From the NCBI GenBank assembly GCA_003513845.1, contig DOTB01000050.1:1-64000 (forward strand): a DNA stretch of 64,000 nt. Direction: 5' to 3'. Positions 17,428 to 26,073 of the stretch are shown piece after piece. Under the pieces are notes generated by a model. The model ran no database searches. It had not been told where the DNA came from and saw nothing but the letters and a program-made list of their open reading frames with translations. The position numbers were made by a program, and so were the translations under genes. The DNA comes from Candidatus Atribacteria bacterium. GTDB taxonomy: Bacteria; Atribacterota; Phoenicimicrobiia; Phoenicimicrobiales; Phoenicimicrobiaceae. Positions within the stretch are counted from its first letter, which is position 1, and each line of letters opens with the position of its first letter.

Positions 17428-17444
17428 TTTTTAAATCCTTTATT

Positions 17445-17461
17445 TGTGAACACCTTTCACA
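17445..17461. promoter_or_regulatory. Perfect IclR-type operator dyad in the iclR promoter
   Basis: TGTGAA-CACCT-TTCACA on the plus strand: two exact 6-base half-sites with a 5-base spacer. It lies 4 bases downstream of the -10 box of the iclR promoter, over the expected transcription start, which suggests autorepression. Confidence 0.7.
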
Positions 17462-17465
17462 TTAT

Positions 17466-17494
17466 ATTTTAACAAAAACAATTTTATTTGTCAA
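17466..17494 (-). promoter_or_regulatory. Promoter of the iclR gene
   Basis: Minus-strand TTGACA (17489-17494), a 17-base spacer and TAAAAT (17466-17471). The -35 is consensus and the -10 matches five of six positions. The operator dyad follows immediately downstream. Confidence 0.7.
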
Positions 17495-17607
17495 ATAACA
17501 TTTTTATTTTTTTTACTTGGGTAAAATATTTTTTCACTGAACAAAAATAATTACATCCTAAATCCTTTCCATTTTAAAATTGTTATTATTCATTATTCAT
17601 GCAAATT

Positions 17608-18240
17608 TTAACTAAATAATCTTTTCAAAAGTATTCCAAAGTTATCAGTTAATCTATAAAGATTATTCATCCCCTCAATATCTTTTATTATTGCTCCTCT
17701 TTCGTTTCCAAAAATTGTATTCTCATAACAAGAGCCCACAACTTGCATCTCATTAACCAACATAAAATTATTCAAATTCCACAAAGCCATACCACCTCCT
17801 GCCCGACGTGCAACAGTTATGGCTGCTCCTACTTTACCTTTTAAAGCTGAATATGGGATATTTTTATAGGTAAAACCGGGATTATTAAAATCATCTTTAA
17901 TGACAGATTTAGCTAGGATATGAAAATATCGGTTACCCCGGGTTATTAAGTCTTGCATTAAGGGGGTGATATTAAAACTATATATGGGGCAGGCCAAGAT
18001 AATTCCCTGAGCAGTTATCATCTTCTCCATAATTTCCACAAGGTTATCATTAATAGGACATTTCCTTGTTCTTTTACAATTATCACAGGCCCGACAATGT
18101 TCAATCTTTTTGTTAGCCAGAGTTATTATTTCAGTCTCAATATCAATCTTGGATAATCTTTTAGACATAATCTGTAAAGCTAACTCTGTGTTACTATTCT
18201 TACGATGACTACCTGCAATAGCTATAACATTAATAGACAT
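17608..18240 (-). CDS. Iron-sulfur flavoprotein (NADPH-dependent FMN reductase-like), second of a pair
   Basis: 210 residues with a flavodoxin-like fold: N-terminal VIAIAGSHRKNSNTELAL binds the FMN phosphate. The compact cluster motif C49-x2-C52-x2-C55-x5-C61 (CRACDNCKRTRKC) is that of iron-sulfur flavoproteins, which hold one [4Fe-4S] cluster next to FMN. GGAGGGA precedes the ATG. It lies 35 bases after a paralogue and just before iclR. A redox role for the nearby pathway is likely; electron donor and acceptor are unknown. Confidence 0.82.
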   Translation of the reverse strand: MSINVIAIAGSHRKNSNTELALQIMSKRLSKIDIETEIITLANKKIEHCRACDNCKRTRKCPINDNLVEIMEKMITAQGIILACPIYSFNITPLMQDLITRGNRYFHILAKSVIKDDFNNPGFTYKNIPYSALKGKVGAAITVARRAGGGMALWNLNNFMLVNEMQVVGSCYENTIFGNERGAIIKDIEGMNNLYRLTDNFGILLKRLFS

Positions 18241-18275
18241 ATTCCCTCCTCTGTTTCTATAAAAAAGATAATAAT

Positions 18276-18905
18276 TTAGGAAGAATGATAAGGATAAATG
18301 TCATCACTGTATTTTTTCTTAACATAATTAGATAGAGGAATTGAATATTCTTCCGGATATCTGTTACCATTCTCCTTAAATAATACCATTAAACGACCTA
18401 TTTCCCATACAGATTTCATTGCATATTCATTTTTAATTACATCACCGGGTATAGTACCATAGTGAGCAACACATTCGACACATAACATATGAGAATATAT
18501 GAAAAAGCGCCGCAAAACCCCAACTGCTGTATCCACCGCCACTCTTGCACCTACTGCAATTCCTGCTCCTACCTTGTTAGATAGTATTCCAGAAGCAGTA
18601 TAAGGTAACAACCTATCCAAAAAAGCAACCCCCATACCACCAATGGTCCAATAAGTAGGAACTCCGATAACTATGCCATCAGAAGTTACCAATTTTTCGC
18701 CAATCTCTTCCATATCATCAGTTAAGTGACATTTTCCAGATTTTATACACTTCATGCACCCATCGCAAAGTTGTATTTTTTTATCTCTAACGAAGATAAC
18801 TTCGCTCTCTGCTCCGGCTTTTGTTGCCCCATCCAAAATTTGTTTTACTAAAACCTCTGAATTTCCACCGACTCTCGGTGTGCATACTATGCCTACAATT
18901 TTCAT
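18276..18905 (-). CDS. Iron-sulfur flavoprotein (NADPH-dependent FMN reductase-like), first of a pair
   Basis: 209 residues. VGIVCTPRVGGNSEVLVKQIL is the FMN phosphate loop and C47-x2-C50-x2-C53-x5-C59 (CDGCMKCIKSGKC) the [4Fe-4S] motif. VIGVPTYWTIGGMGVAFLDR is the flavodoxin-fold segment around the isoalloxazine ring. AAGGGGGT precedes the ATG at 18905. Paralogous to the next gene, but with low identity outside the motifs, so the pair is probably old. It belongs to the OYE-TAXI transporter group of the island by position and strand. Confidence 0.82.
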   Translation of the reverse strand: MKIVGIVCTPRVGGNSEVLVKQILDGATKAGAESEVIFVRDKKIQLCDGCMKCIKSGKCHLTDDMEEIGEKLVTSDGIVIGVPTYWTIGGMGVAFLDRLLPYTASGILSNKVGAGIAVGARVAVDTAVGVLRRFFIYSHMLCVECVAHYGTIPGDVIKNEYAMKSVWEIGRLMVLFKENGNRYPEEYSIPLSNYVKKKYSDDIYPYHSS

Positions 18906-18978
18906 TGTAATTACCCCCTTTTTTTCATTAAACCTTTTTATAATAAAAAAACATTTTTGCTAACAAATATGTATCTCT

Positions 18979-19030
18979 GGGAGAAAAGGGGATTATAGAT
19001 TAATACCTCATTAATACCCCTTTTTCTCCC
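18979..19030 (-). other. Large inverted repeat between the TAXI receptor and flavoprotein genes
   Basis: GGGAGAAAAGGGG (18979-18991) is complementary to 19017-19030 apart from one bulged base. On the minus transcript the T-run precedes the stem rather than following it, so it is not a standard terminator. It may uncouple expression of the transporter part from the flavoprotein part of the operon. Confidence 0.45.
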
Positions 19031-19079
19031 AAAAAAAAATCTTCCCTTTAATTAAATTTCAAACTATTAATTTTAATTT

Positions 19080-20042
19080 TTATTTTATTACTCCAACTTC
19101 TTTGAAATATTTCTCTGCGCCGGGATGTATAGGAACATTTCCCCATCCCGCAATAGCACTTCCGGCTAACTCTAATGAATTAAAACCATTGTGTGCCGCT
19201 TTTAGCTCATTTAAGTTATCCCAAACAGATTTAGTAAATTGGTAAACAAGTTCAACGTCTAAATCTTTATGGGCAATAATCATAATTGGGAAAGCTAATG
19301 TTTTTACAGTTTTATCTACACCTTTATAAGTGCCGGCAGGAATTGAGGTAGGCGCCATTATGAATCCCATAGCCTCATTAAACTTATCGGCATTTGGTCC
19401 ATCTAATGGCAATAAATCTATACTTTTAGTAACCGCAACCGAAGCAATGCTCGGCATTGGTGTATTGGCAATAATAACAGCTGCATCGATTTGCCCATCT
19501 TTTAAAGCATCAGCAGATTCTTTGGTACTCAAAGATGATATTTTATAGTCACCAGATTCTAACCCATAGGCTTCTAACATAGCTGTGGCAATCCCTCTGG
19601 TAGACTGGCCTGGAGCTCCTATATTTATTCTCTTTCCCCTTAAATCTTCAATGCTATTAAAATTATCTTTAGCATTTACTAAAATGTGTATGGGACACAT
19701 TAGAAAGTTGAATAAACCCCGAATATCAGGATATTTAGCATAACCTTTAATTACAACATTATTACTTGCTTCAGCAATAGGTATTGTTTGGTTAGCGATT
19801 AAACCTATATTCGCCTCAAAACCTTCTGTAACTTGAGGGAAAATTTTCAAGCCGTCTAAATGTTTATTTGCTACGTCAGAAAAAACCCCCCCCATAATAT
19901 AAGGAGAAGATCCGGAACCAGATGTACCTAACGTCCACATAATACCTTCAGCTTTTACCTGAATATTAAAACTACAAGCTACTATAGTAAAAAAAAGTAA
20001 GCCTATCAAAAACGGTTTTAAGATTTTTACTTTAATTTTCAT
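19080..20042 (-). CDS. TAXI-family TRAP transporter solute-binding protein
   Basis: 320 residues with a signal peptide (KILKPFLIGLLFFTIVACS, then VKAEG). A lipobox-like IVACS may make it a lipoprotein. The mature protein has the TAXI hallmarks WTLGTSGSGSSPYIMGG, LIANQTIPIAEASNNVVIKG and DLRGKRINIGAPGQSTRGIA. It binds a solute outside the membrane and hands it to the fused permease encoded 86 bases upstream. The substrate is not known; the permease and OYE genes in the same operon suggest an organic acid. Confidence 0.9.
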   Translation of the reverse strand: MKIKVKILKPFLIGLLFFTIVACSFNIQVKAEGIMWTLGTSGSGSSPYIMGGVFSDVANKHLDGLKIFPQVTEGFEANIGLIANQTIPIAEASNNVVIKGYAKYPDIRGLFNFLMCPIHILVNAKDNFNSIEDLRGKRINIGAPGQSTRGIATAMLEAYGLESGDYKISSLSTKESADALKDGQIDAAVIIANTPMPSIASVAVTKSIDLLPLDGPNADKFNEAMGFIMAPTSIPAGTYKGVDKTVKTLAFPIMIIAHKDLDVELVYQFTKSVWDNLNELKAAHNGFNSLELAGSAIAGWGNVPIHPGAEKYFKEVGVIK

Positions 20043-20128
20043 TTTTTATACCTCTTTTTTATTAATATTAATTGCTGTAGTTAAACTTAATAAATATTAT
20101 CAATTTAAACATTTTTTTATTTTAATAC

Positions 20129-22117
20129 TTAATTACAATCTTCTATATTTTGTGTACTATACTCCCTATTCTTATCCCCCCTAACATTCATTTTAAATTT
20201 AATATTCTTTAACTGGTAAATCACCACAATGAATACTAATAATAATCCGCTTATAACCATTAACCACCCCCCTTTTAGATTCATTACCAAAAGACCGGCT
20301 ATAAATAGAATTATTCTTTCTATCCAGCTTGTTTTGTTTATAAACCACCCTTGTAAGCTACTTGCAATTGCAATAACTCCCATTGTTGCAAGCATGAAAA
20401 CCAATAATATTTCATACCAACTGCCCACCATTAATAATTGAGGGTTAAAAATCCATATATACGGAGCAATAAAAACAGCCAAAGCAAAACGAGTTGCTGT
20501 TAAACCTGTCTTAAACCAATCTGCTTTTGCTATGGCAGCAGTTGTAATCGCAACCAAACAAACTGGTGGCGTTAACCCCGATAATATAGCGTAATAAAAG
20601 ACAAAAAAGTGTGCAGCAAATGCTGAAACGCCCAATTGCATCATTGAAGGAGCAATAAAAATAGCTGTTAATAAATACACAATAGGAGTAGGCATACCCA
20701 TACCTAAAATCAAACTCATAATCATCGTAATAAATAATAGTAAAAATAGATTCCCCCCAGCTAAGGCTATCGCAATACTTGAAAAACGCATACCTAATCC
20801 AGTTAAGGTAACCGAGCTAATAATTAAGCCAATCCCTGCACATAATATAGCAATTTTCAGAACAGAATAAGCGCCTTCTTCACAACTTTGCAAGAAATTT
20901 TTCCAGCCAAAGTGATTTTCCTTTCGAAAGTAAGTAACTATAATACAACAAATTATGGCTATAAAACCAGATTTTGTAGCACTATAACCTGCGATCATCA
21001 ATGTATAAATTAATACCAATAGAGGTAATAATAAATACCCTGAAGATAAAACTACATCTTTAAATTTTGGTAATTTATTCTTATTTAGACCTTTTATACC
21101 ACTACTAAGTGACTCAAAATGAATTATTGAAAAGACATTTATGTAATATATAACTGCCGGGATCAATCCAGCTAAAGCTATCTTCCCATATGGGACCCCA
21201 ATTATCTCAGCCATAATAAAAGCCGCTGCTCCCATAACTGGTGGCATTAATTGCCCCCCGCAGGCTGAAATTGCCTCTATTGCAGCAGCCACATGGCTTT
21301 TAAATCCTTCTTTTTTCATCATCGGAATTGTAAAGGAACCTACGGCTGCTGCGCTACCAAGAGAACTACCTGTTATAGTCCCCATCAAAGAACTACTAAT
21401 CACGCAAGACTTTGCCATCCCACCTGAGTACTTACCCACTAATGAAAGGGCTAAATCGATAAAGAAATCTATTACCCCAGTCTTTCCCAAAAATACGCCA
21501 AACAATATAAAAATATATAGGTAAGTTGAAGATACTGCTAAACCAATACCAAAAATTCCCTCTGAAGAATATGATATTAAATAGATTAATCGTTCCCAAG
21601 AAATCCCTGGATGGGCAAAAAGTCCTGGAAAATATGGACCAAACAACATATACGCTAAACCAAGGAGCATAAGAAAAAAGAAAGTACGATTTGAACGCCT
21701 GTTTGCCTCTAATACTAATAATATAACAATAATCCCCACAAAATTATCTAATTTTGTTAAATTTTCCAGGTTCATTACTCTATTAGCTACTGCTTCATAA
21801 AAAAATACTATATACCCAACAGAAAACAAGGAGATAAAGACAAGAAGATAGTCAATTATATCTCCTATTTTATTTTGATGATTTTTCTTGCTTATTGGAT
21901 AAATTATGAAGAACAAAACTAAAATAAAAATTAAATGTGCCGCCCGATGAATAATGGCAGTCTTATAAATACCAAAAGCAGCCGTATATAATTGAAATAA
22001 AGAAAGACTGATAGCCAAAACTGTTACTAATTTCTTAAGGTTGCCTGCAAGCGGCCTCTTGATTACCTCTTCACTTTGCAAATCAATATTTTTTTTCTTC
22101 TTTTTAAATATATTCAA
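20129..22117 (-). CDS. TRAP transporter fused permease (DctQM fusion)
   Basis: 662 residues starting at a TTG (22117) after GGCGGTGA. The N-terminal third (about residues 25-200) corresponds to the DctQ part, and the remainder to DctM with 12 or more helices; landmarks are GSFTIPMMKKEGFKSHVAAAIEAISACGGQLMPPVMGAAAFIMAE and LILGMGMPTPIVYLLTAIFIAP. Such fusions pair with TAXI receptors, as here. It starts 28 bases after the OYE stop codon, so the two are probably cotranscribed. The charged C-terminal tail of about 25 residues is cytoplasmic. Confidence 0.92.
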   Translation of the reverse strand: MNIFKKKKKNIDLQSEEVIKRPLAGNLKKLVTVLAISLSLFQLYTAAFGIYKTAIIHRAAHLIFILVLFFIIYPISKKNHQNKIGDIIDYLLVFISLFSVGYIVFFYEAVANRVMNLENLTKLDNFVGIIVILLVLEANRRSNRTFFFLMLLGLAYMLFGPYFPGLFAHPGISWERLIYLISYSSEGIFGIGLAVSSTYLYIFILFGVFLGKTGVIDFFIDLALSLVGKYSGGMAKSCVISSSLMGTITGSSLGSAAAVGSFTIPMMKKEGFKSHVAAAIEAISACGGQLMPPVMGAAAFIMAEIIGVPYGKIALAGLIPAVIYYINVFSIIHFESLSSGIKGLNKNKLPKFKDVVLSSGYLLLPLLVLIYTLMIAGYSATKSGFIAIICCIIVTYFRKENHFGWKNFLQSCEEGAYSVLKIAILCAGIGLIISSVTLTGLGMRFSSIAIALAGGNLFLLLFITMIMSLILGMGMPTPIVYLLTAIFIAPSMMQLGVSAFAAHFFVFYYAILSGLTPPVCLVAITTAAIAKADWFKTGLTATRFALAVFIAPYIWIFNPQLLMVGSWYEILLVFMLATMGVIAIASSLQGWFINKTSWIERIILFIAGLLVMNLKGGWLMVISGLLLVFIVVIYQLKNIKFKMNVRGDKNREYSTQNIEDCN

Positions 22118-22145
22118 ATTATTTTCACCGCCATCTTATTAAAAT

Positions 22146-24119
22146 TTAAACTTGTAATCCTATTTTAAATCCCTCATGTACCGCATCCATAATATTGCCA
22201 GGTTTTTGGCAATCCCCCACACAGAACAATTTTGATACAGCACCCCTTAATCTATTCTCCAATTTATCTTCAGCCTTCACTCCCACAGCAATAACAACTG
22301 CATCTGCCTTGATCGTTTCTTCTATCCCATTTCTTTCCATTATCACACCATCGGACTTTATTTGCTTTACACGAGTATTGGTATATATCTTTACCCCATA
22401 ATCTTTTAAACTTATCATTAGCGGAACTTTAACAGCGTGTACCATATCTCTTGCCACTTCAGGAAGTATTTCAATAACAGTCACCGTTTTCCCTTTTTCC
22501 GCCAACCATTCAGCAGTTTCTAATCCTACTTCTCCTCCCCCAACAATAACTATTTCTTGCCCAATATCTGTATAATCATTTTTGAGTAAATCAAGTGCCC
22601 AATAAACATTCTTATTTCCCTTAATTCCTTTAATATCTGGTATAATCCTATTGCCACCCGAGGCTAAAATAATCACATCTGCTTTAAATTCTTTAATCAT
22701 TTTTTCGTTTACTTCTTTTCCTAATTCTACCTGTATATTTAATTGATTAATCCTATTTTTAAAATAATCAACAATTTCATTTAACTCTTGTTTGCGGGGA
22801 GGCTTAGCAGCTAATACAATTGTTCCACCTAATTTTCTTTCCTTTTCCCATAGAGTAACTTTATGTCCTCTAGTCGCCGCGGTAATAGCTGCTTGTAGCC
22901 CTGCAGGACCACCACCAATTACTAAAACTTTCTTTCCATCCCTCTTATTTACGGGTACATACCTAAATTCTTTTTTACCTTCCTTTCCTGCTAACGGGTT
23001 TAAAATACAGGTAATTGGTGTACCTTTAAGCACATTTCCTACACAACCATAACAACAGGAAACACAAGGTCGAATATCCTGATATCTACCTTCGGCAACT
23101 TTTTGAACCCAATAAGGGTCAGTAATTAAAGGCCTACCCAAAGTAATCATATCTGCTTGATTTTTTTGCAAGACATTTTCTGCAAACTCTGGATGGCGAA
23201 TTTTATTTCCTACTGCTACTGGTATTGTTACTCCTATTTTAATATTTTCTGCTAAATTAACAATGCATCCCTCGGGAGTACCTATCGGTGCTTCTGCTGA
23301 AATAAAATTTTTTTCGTGGAGAACAGCCCCAAACCCAGTAGAAACACTAATAGCTTTAATTCCTGCTAATTGCAGTCTTCTTGCAATTTCCCGAATCTCT
23401 AAAGGTGAATTTCCACCCTCAGGTTCCTGGCCATTCATACGAGCAACTAAAGGAAAGTCTGAACCTACTAAACTTTTTACTTTTCTAATAATTTCTAAAA
23501 CAAACCGCATACGATTTTCTAAACTCCCCCCATACTTATCCTTTCGTTTATTAGCCCAAGGGGATAAAAATTCACCACATAAATACATATGGGCACAATG
23601 TATACTTATAATATCAAATCCAGCCTCAACTGCCCTCCTCGCCGCCTGGCCAAATTTTTCTATAATCTCTTCAATCTCTTCTTCGCTTAGCTCTCTGGGG
23701 GTAACTTGTCCGGGGAAGGGATGGGCGATCATTGAAGGTGCAACTGGTATTTGACCACGAGTTACTTCTAAATAGCCATTTTCTAAAGTTACACGACCTG
23801 CTCTTCTCCCCGCATGAGACAGTTGAATCGCTGCTTTAGCACCATGTTTTTTTATAGCTGAACTAAGTTTTTTAAGCATAGGTATATATTTATCATCATC
23901 AATGGCTACAGGGTTTTTGGCATTATTTCCTAAGGGAAAATCAATTATACCATCTTCGACTGTAATTACACCTACTCCTCCTCTTGCTCGCTCTGCATAA
24001 AAATCAATCATCTGCTCAGTAATAAACCCATCTTTAGCAAAATTGCAAGTCATTGGTGCCATAACTACTCTATTTTTAATTTCTAAATTACCAATTTTAA
24101 TTGGTGAAAGTAACTTCAT
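22146..24119 (-). CDS. Old Yellow Enzyme-type NADH:flavin oxidoreductase (2-enoate / 2,4-dienoyl-CoA reductase-like)
   Basis: 657 residues in three parts: an FMN-binding TIM barrel (1-~350, VVMAPMTCNFAKDGFITEQM, HAGRRAG), a [4Fe-4S] cluster stretch (RPCVSCCYGCVGNVLKGTPI, then TCILNP) and FAD/NADH-binding domains (VLVIGGGPAGLQAA; IVIVGGGEVGLETAEWL). This is the domain order of 2,4-dienoyl-CoA reductase, 2-enoate reductase and trimethylamine dehydrogenase. It likely reduces an activated C=C bond. GGGAGGA precedes the ATG. It is the first gene of the TAXI transporter operon and has an IclR-type half-conserved dyad at its promoter. The substrate is unknown. Confidence 0.9.
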   Translation of the reverse strand: MKLLSPIKIGNLEIKNRVVMAPMTCNFAKDGFITEQMIDFYAERARGGVGVITVEDGIIDFPLGNNAKNPVAIDDDKYIPMLKKLSSAIKKHGAKAAIQLSHAGRRAGRVTLENGYLEVTRGQIPVAPSMIAHPFPGQVTPRELSEEEIEEIIEKFGQAARRAVEAGFDIISIHCAHMYLCGEFLSPWANKRKDKYGGSLENRMRFVLEIIRKVKSLVGSDFPLVARMNGQEPEGGNSPLEIREIARRLQLAGIKAISVSTGFGAVLHEKNFISAEAPIGTPEGCIVNLAENIKIGVTIPVAVGNKIRHPEFAENVLQKNQADMITLGRPLITDPYWVQKVAEGRYQDIRPCVSCCYGCVGNVLKGTPITCILNPLAGKEGKKEFRYVPVNKRDGKKVLVIGGGPAGLQAAITAATRGHKVTLWEKERKLGGTIVLAAKPPRKQELNEIVDYFKNRINQLNIQVELGKEVNEKMIKEFKADVIILASGGNRIIPDIKGIKGNKNVYWALDLLKNDYTDIGQEIVIVGGGEVGLETAEWLAEKGKTVTVIEILPEVARDMVHAVKVPLMISLKDYGVKIYTNTRVKQIKSDGVIMERNGIEETIKADAVVIAVGVKAEDKLENRLRGAVSKLFCVGDCQKPGNIMDAVHEGFKIGLQV

Positions 24120-24176
24120 TTCTTATCCTCCCTGTTATTACTTATTTCTTGCGATTTTCAAATTTTGAAACTTTAA

Positions 24177-24193
24177 TAAGAACGCTGTTCACA
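24177..24193. promoter_or_regulatory. Degenerate IclR-type operator upstream of the OYE gene
   Basis: TAAGAA-CGCTG-TTCACA on the plus strand: one exact half-site and one with two mismatches to TGTGAA, with the same 5-base spacer. It lies 9 bases downstream of the -10 box, the same placement as in the iclR promoter. Confidence 0.5.
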
Positions 24194-24202
24194 TTTTTAT
24201 AT

Positions 24203-24232
24203 ATTATATACTACATTTATTTAAAAAATCAA
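24203..24232 (-). promoter_or_regulatory. Promoter of the OYE-TAXI operon
   Basis: Minus-strand TTGATT (24227-24232), an 18-base spacer and a consensus TATAAT (24203-24208), about 85 bases before the OYE start codon. The IclR-type dyad covers the expected start point. Confidence 0.6.
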
Positions 24233-24594
24233 TCTTTTTTTGAAAAATTTTTAATTTTTTCTTATTTTTTGATAAAACCCTGTAAAACCTTATTTTAATC
24301 GCCTTTCGTAATTTTGTAGTAGAGTATGCTATTATAAAAATAAATGATATAACTTTACGGGAATGGTTGAACTTATCTTACTTTTTTTTAAACCATTGTT
24401 ATAGTGTTTGCTTTTTTTATCTATATAATAAAAATAAAGAAATGTTTTTTGGGGAAATAAAGAATGTAAAACACAGAAGAACATAGAATGGTTTTTGAAG
24501 GTTTTATGGCAGTCAAGGATATTCTTTTTATTCCTATCCTGCATAAGATTCTTAGTTGTAAATTGTTTTCTTTTTATAGGATTTGTTGTTTATT
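24233..24594. other. AT-rich gap between the catabolic island and the serine genes
   Basis: No convincing gene. A 70-codon minus frame at 24332-24544 has no recognisable domain, low-complexity residues and no clear ribosome-binding site. The gap marks the boundary between the OYE operon and the end of the DUF1015 gene. No clear terminator hairpin is visible for the latter. Confidence 0.5.
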
Positions 24595-25845
24595 CTATTC
24601 AGATAGTTTATGAACAAAGATACCACTGCGTAATTTCGGTTCAAACCAGGTCGACTTGGGAGGCATTAATCTTCCTGCATCGGCAACTGCCATTAATTCT
24701 TTTATGGAAGTAGGGTAGAGTGAAAAGGCTACTTTCATCCCTGCCTTCACTTTTTTCTCTAATTCCTCCAGACCTCTGATTCCTCCTACAAATTCTATTC
24801 TCTGGTCTGTCCGAGGATCTTTAATTCCTAAAATAGGGTCAAGCAGATTATTTTGTAATATCGATACATCGAGGCTTTCTACTACATCATCTTCGTCAAA
24901 AGACCCCAGTTTTGCAGTCAGTTTAAACCAGCAGTTATTTAAGTACATACCAAAGGTATGGCTTGCTAATGGTCGGTAAGGGTCTCCTCCGCTATACTTT
25001 TCTACTATAAATTTTTCAGATATTTTCTGGATAAATTCTTCTTCAGAATTTCCTGCTAAATCAGCTACTACCCGATTATAGTCCATAATATATAGCTCAT
25101 CATTAGGAAATATAACTGATAGAAAATAATTAAACTCTTCTTTTCCGGTATAATTTTTCAGTTGTTCTCTTCTTTTTAATCCTACCTTAGCAGCTGCCGC
25201 TGCTCGATGATGACCATCAGCGATATAAAGATAATCAATTTCAGTAAAGGCTTCTATCAAGCTTTTAATTACTTGTTGGTCATCGATTACCCAGCAAGTG
25301 TGAGTAATTCTATCATCTGAGGTAAAGTCATATACTGAATCTTTTTCTTTAGCCCAACTTCTTATAATCTGCTTTATTTTATCTTTTGCTTTATAAGTAA
25401 GGAAGACAGGGCCAGTATTAGCATCAGTAAAATCAATATGATTTACTCGGTCCTCTTCTTTGTCTGCCCGAGTGTCCTCATGTTTTTTAATTCTACCTTT
25501 AAGATAATCATCTATAGAAGTACAAACAACTAACCCAGTCTGTGCTCTTCCTTTCATTACTTGTCGGTAGATATAAATACTCTCCTGTTTATCTTGCAGA
25601 AAAATCTTTTCCTTTATCATTCTATTAAGATTCTCTCTGGCTTTTTCGTAGACCCTCCGATCATAATGGTCTAAAGAGGGTTCTAAATCTATCTCAGCTT
25701 TATTAATATGTAAAAAAGAAACAGGATTATCTTTTGCTAATTTTCGTGCTCCTTCTGTACTTATAACATCATAGGGAGGTGATGCTACTTTAGCTATTAA
25801 ATTTGGTTGTGGTCTTAAAGCTTTGAATGGTTTAATTACTGGCAT
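24595..25845 (-). CDS. DUF1015 family protein linked to serine biosynthesis
   Basis: 416 residues with DUF1015 features: PFKALRPQPNLIAKVASPPYDVIS at the N-terminus, the YDRRVYEKARENLNRMI stretch, IKKHEDTRADKEEDRVNH near residue 125 and YIADGHHRAAAAAKVG near 210. No signal peptide. The biochemical role is not established to my knowledge. It follows serC and serA on the same strand after a 229-base gap, an arrangement I recall from other anaerobes. No serB is seen in the window, so a role in the last step of serine synthesis or its control is conceivable but unproven. The ribosome-binding site is weak. Confidence 0.75.
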   Translation of the reverse strand: MPVIKPFKALRPQPNLIAKVASPPYDVISTEGARKLAKDNPVSFLHINKAEIDLEPSLDHYDRRVYEKARENLNRMIKEKIFLQDKQESIYIYRQVMKGRAQTGLVVCTSIDDYLKGRIKKHEDTRADKEEDRVNHIDFTDANTGPVFLTYKAKDKIKQIIRSWAKEKDSVYDFTSDDRITHTCWVIDDQQVIKSLIEAFTEIDYLYIADGHHRAAAAAKVGLKRREQLKNYTGKEEFNYFLSVIFPNDELYIMDYNRVVADLAGNSEEEFIQKISEKFIVEKYSGGDPYRPLASHTFGMYLNNCWFKLTAKLGSFDEDDVVESLDVSILQNNLLDPILGIKDPRTDQRIEFVGGIRGLEELEKKVKAGMKVAFSLYPTSIKELMAVADAGRLMPPKSTWFEPKLRSGIFVHKLSE

Positions 25846-25904
25846 TTTTTTCTCTTTTCATTTATTTTAAATATATAGAAATTTCCTTTCCTGTAAACTA
25901 TGAT

Positions 25905-26070
25905 TCGTATCTCTTTAAGGTAGTTAGCCAGTTAACTGGTTTACCGGTTTTAAGAATTAAAATTAACTGTTTAACTGGCAAACGGGATAACTGGGTAACT
26001 ATATACGCGATACTTGATAGGCAATGCGCTATACCATATACTAACGACTATTCACTATTCACTAACGACT
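25905..26070. repeat. Intergenic word-repeat region (GTTAACTGG / CTAACGACTATTC type)
   Basis: The gap between the DUF1015 and serA genes is built of short recurring words: TTAACTGGTTTACCGG, GGATAACTGGGTAACTA, CGCGATACTTGATAG, ACGACTATTCACTATTCACT. Similar words fill the gaps at 30420-30625, 52160-52250 and 56935-57262. No gene is visible here. Confidence 0.5.
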
Positions 26071-26073
26071 AAT

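Noticed and set aside
18979..19030. Inverted repeat as an intrinsic terminator after the TAXI receptor gene
   Set aside because: The T-run is on the wrong side of the stem for the transcribed strand; kept only as an intercistronic hairpin.
24332..24713. Short frames on both strands upstream of the OYE operon
   Set aside because: Low-complexity translations, no recognised domain and no convincing start signals.
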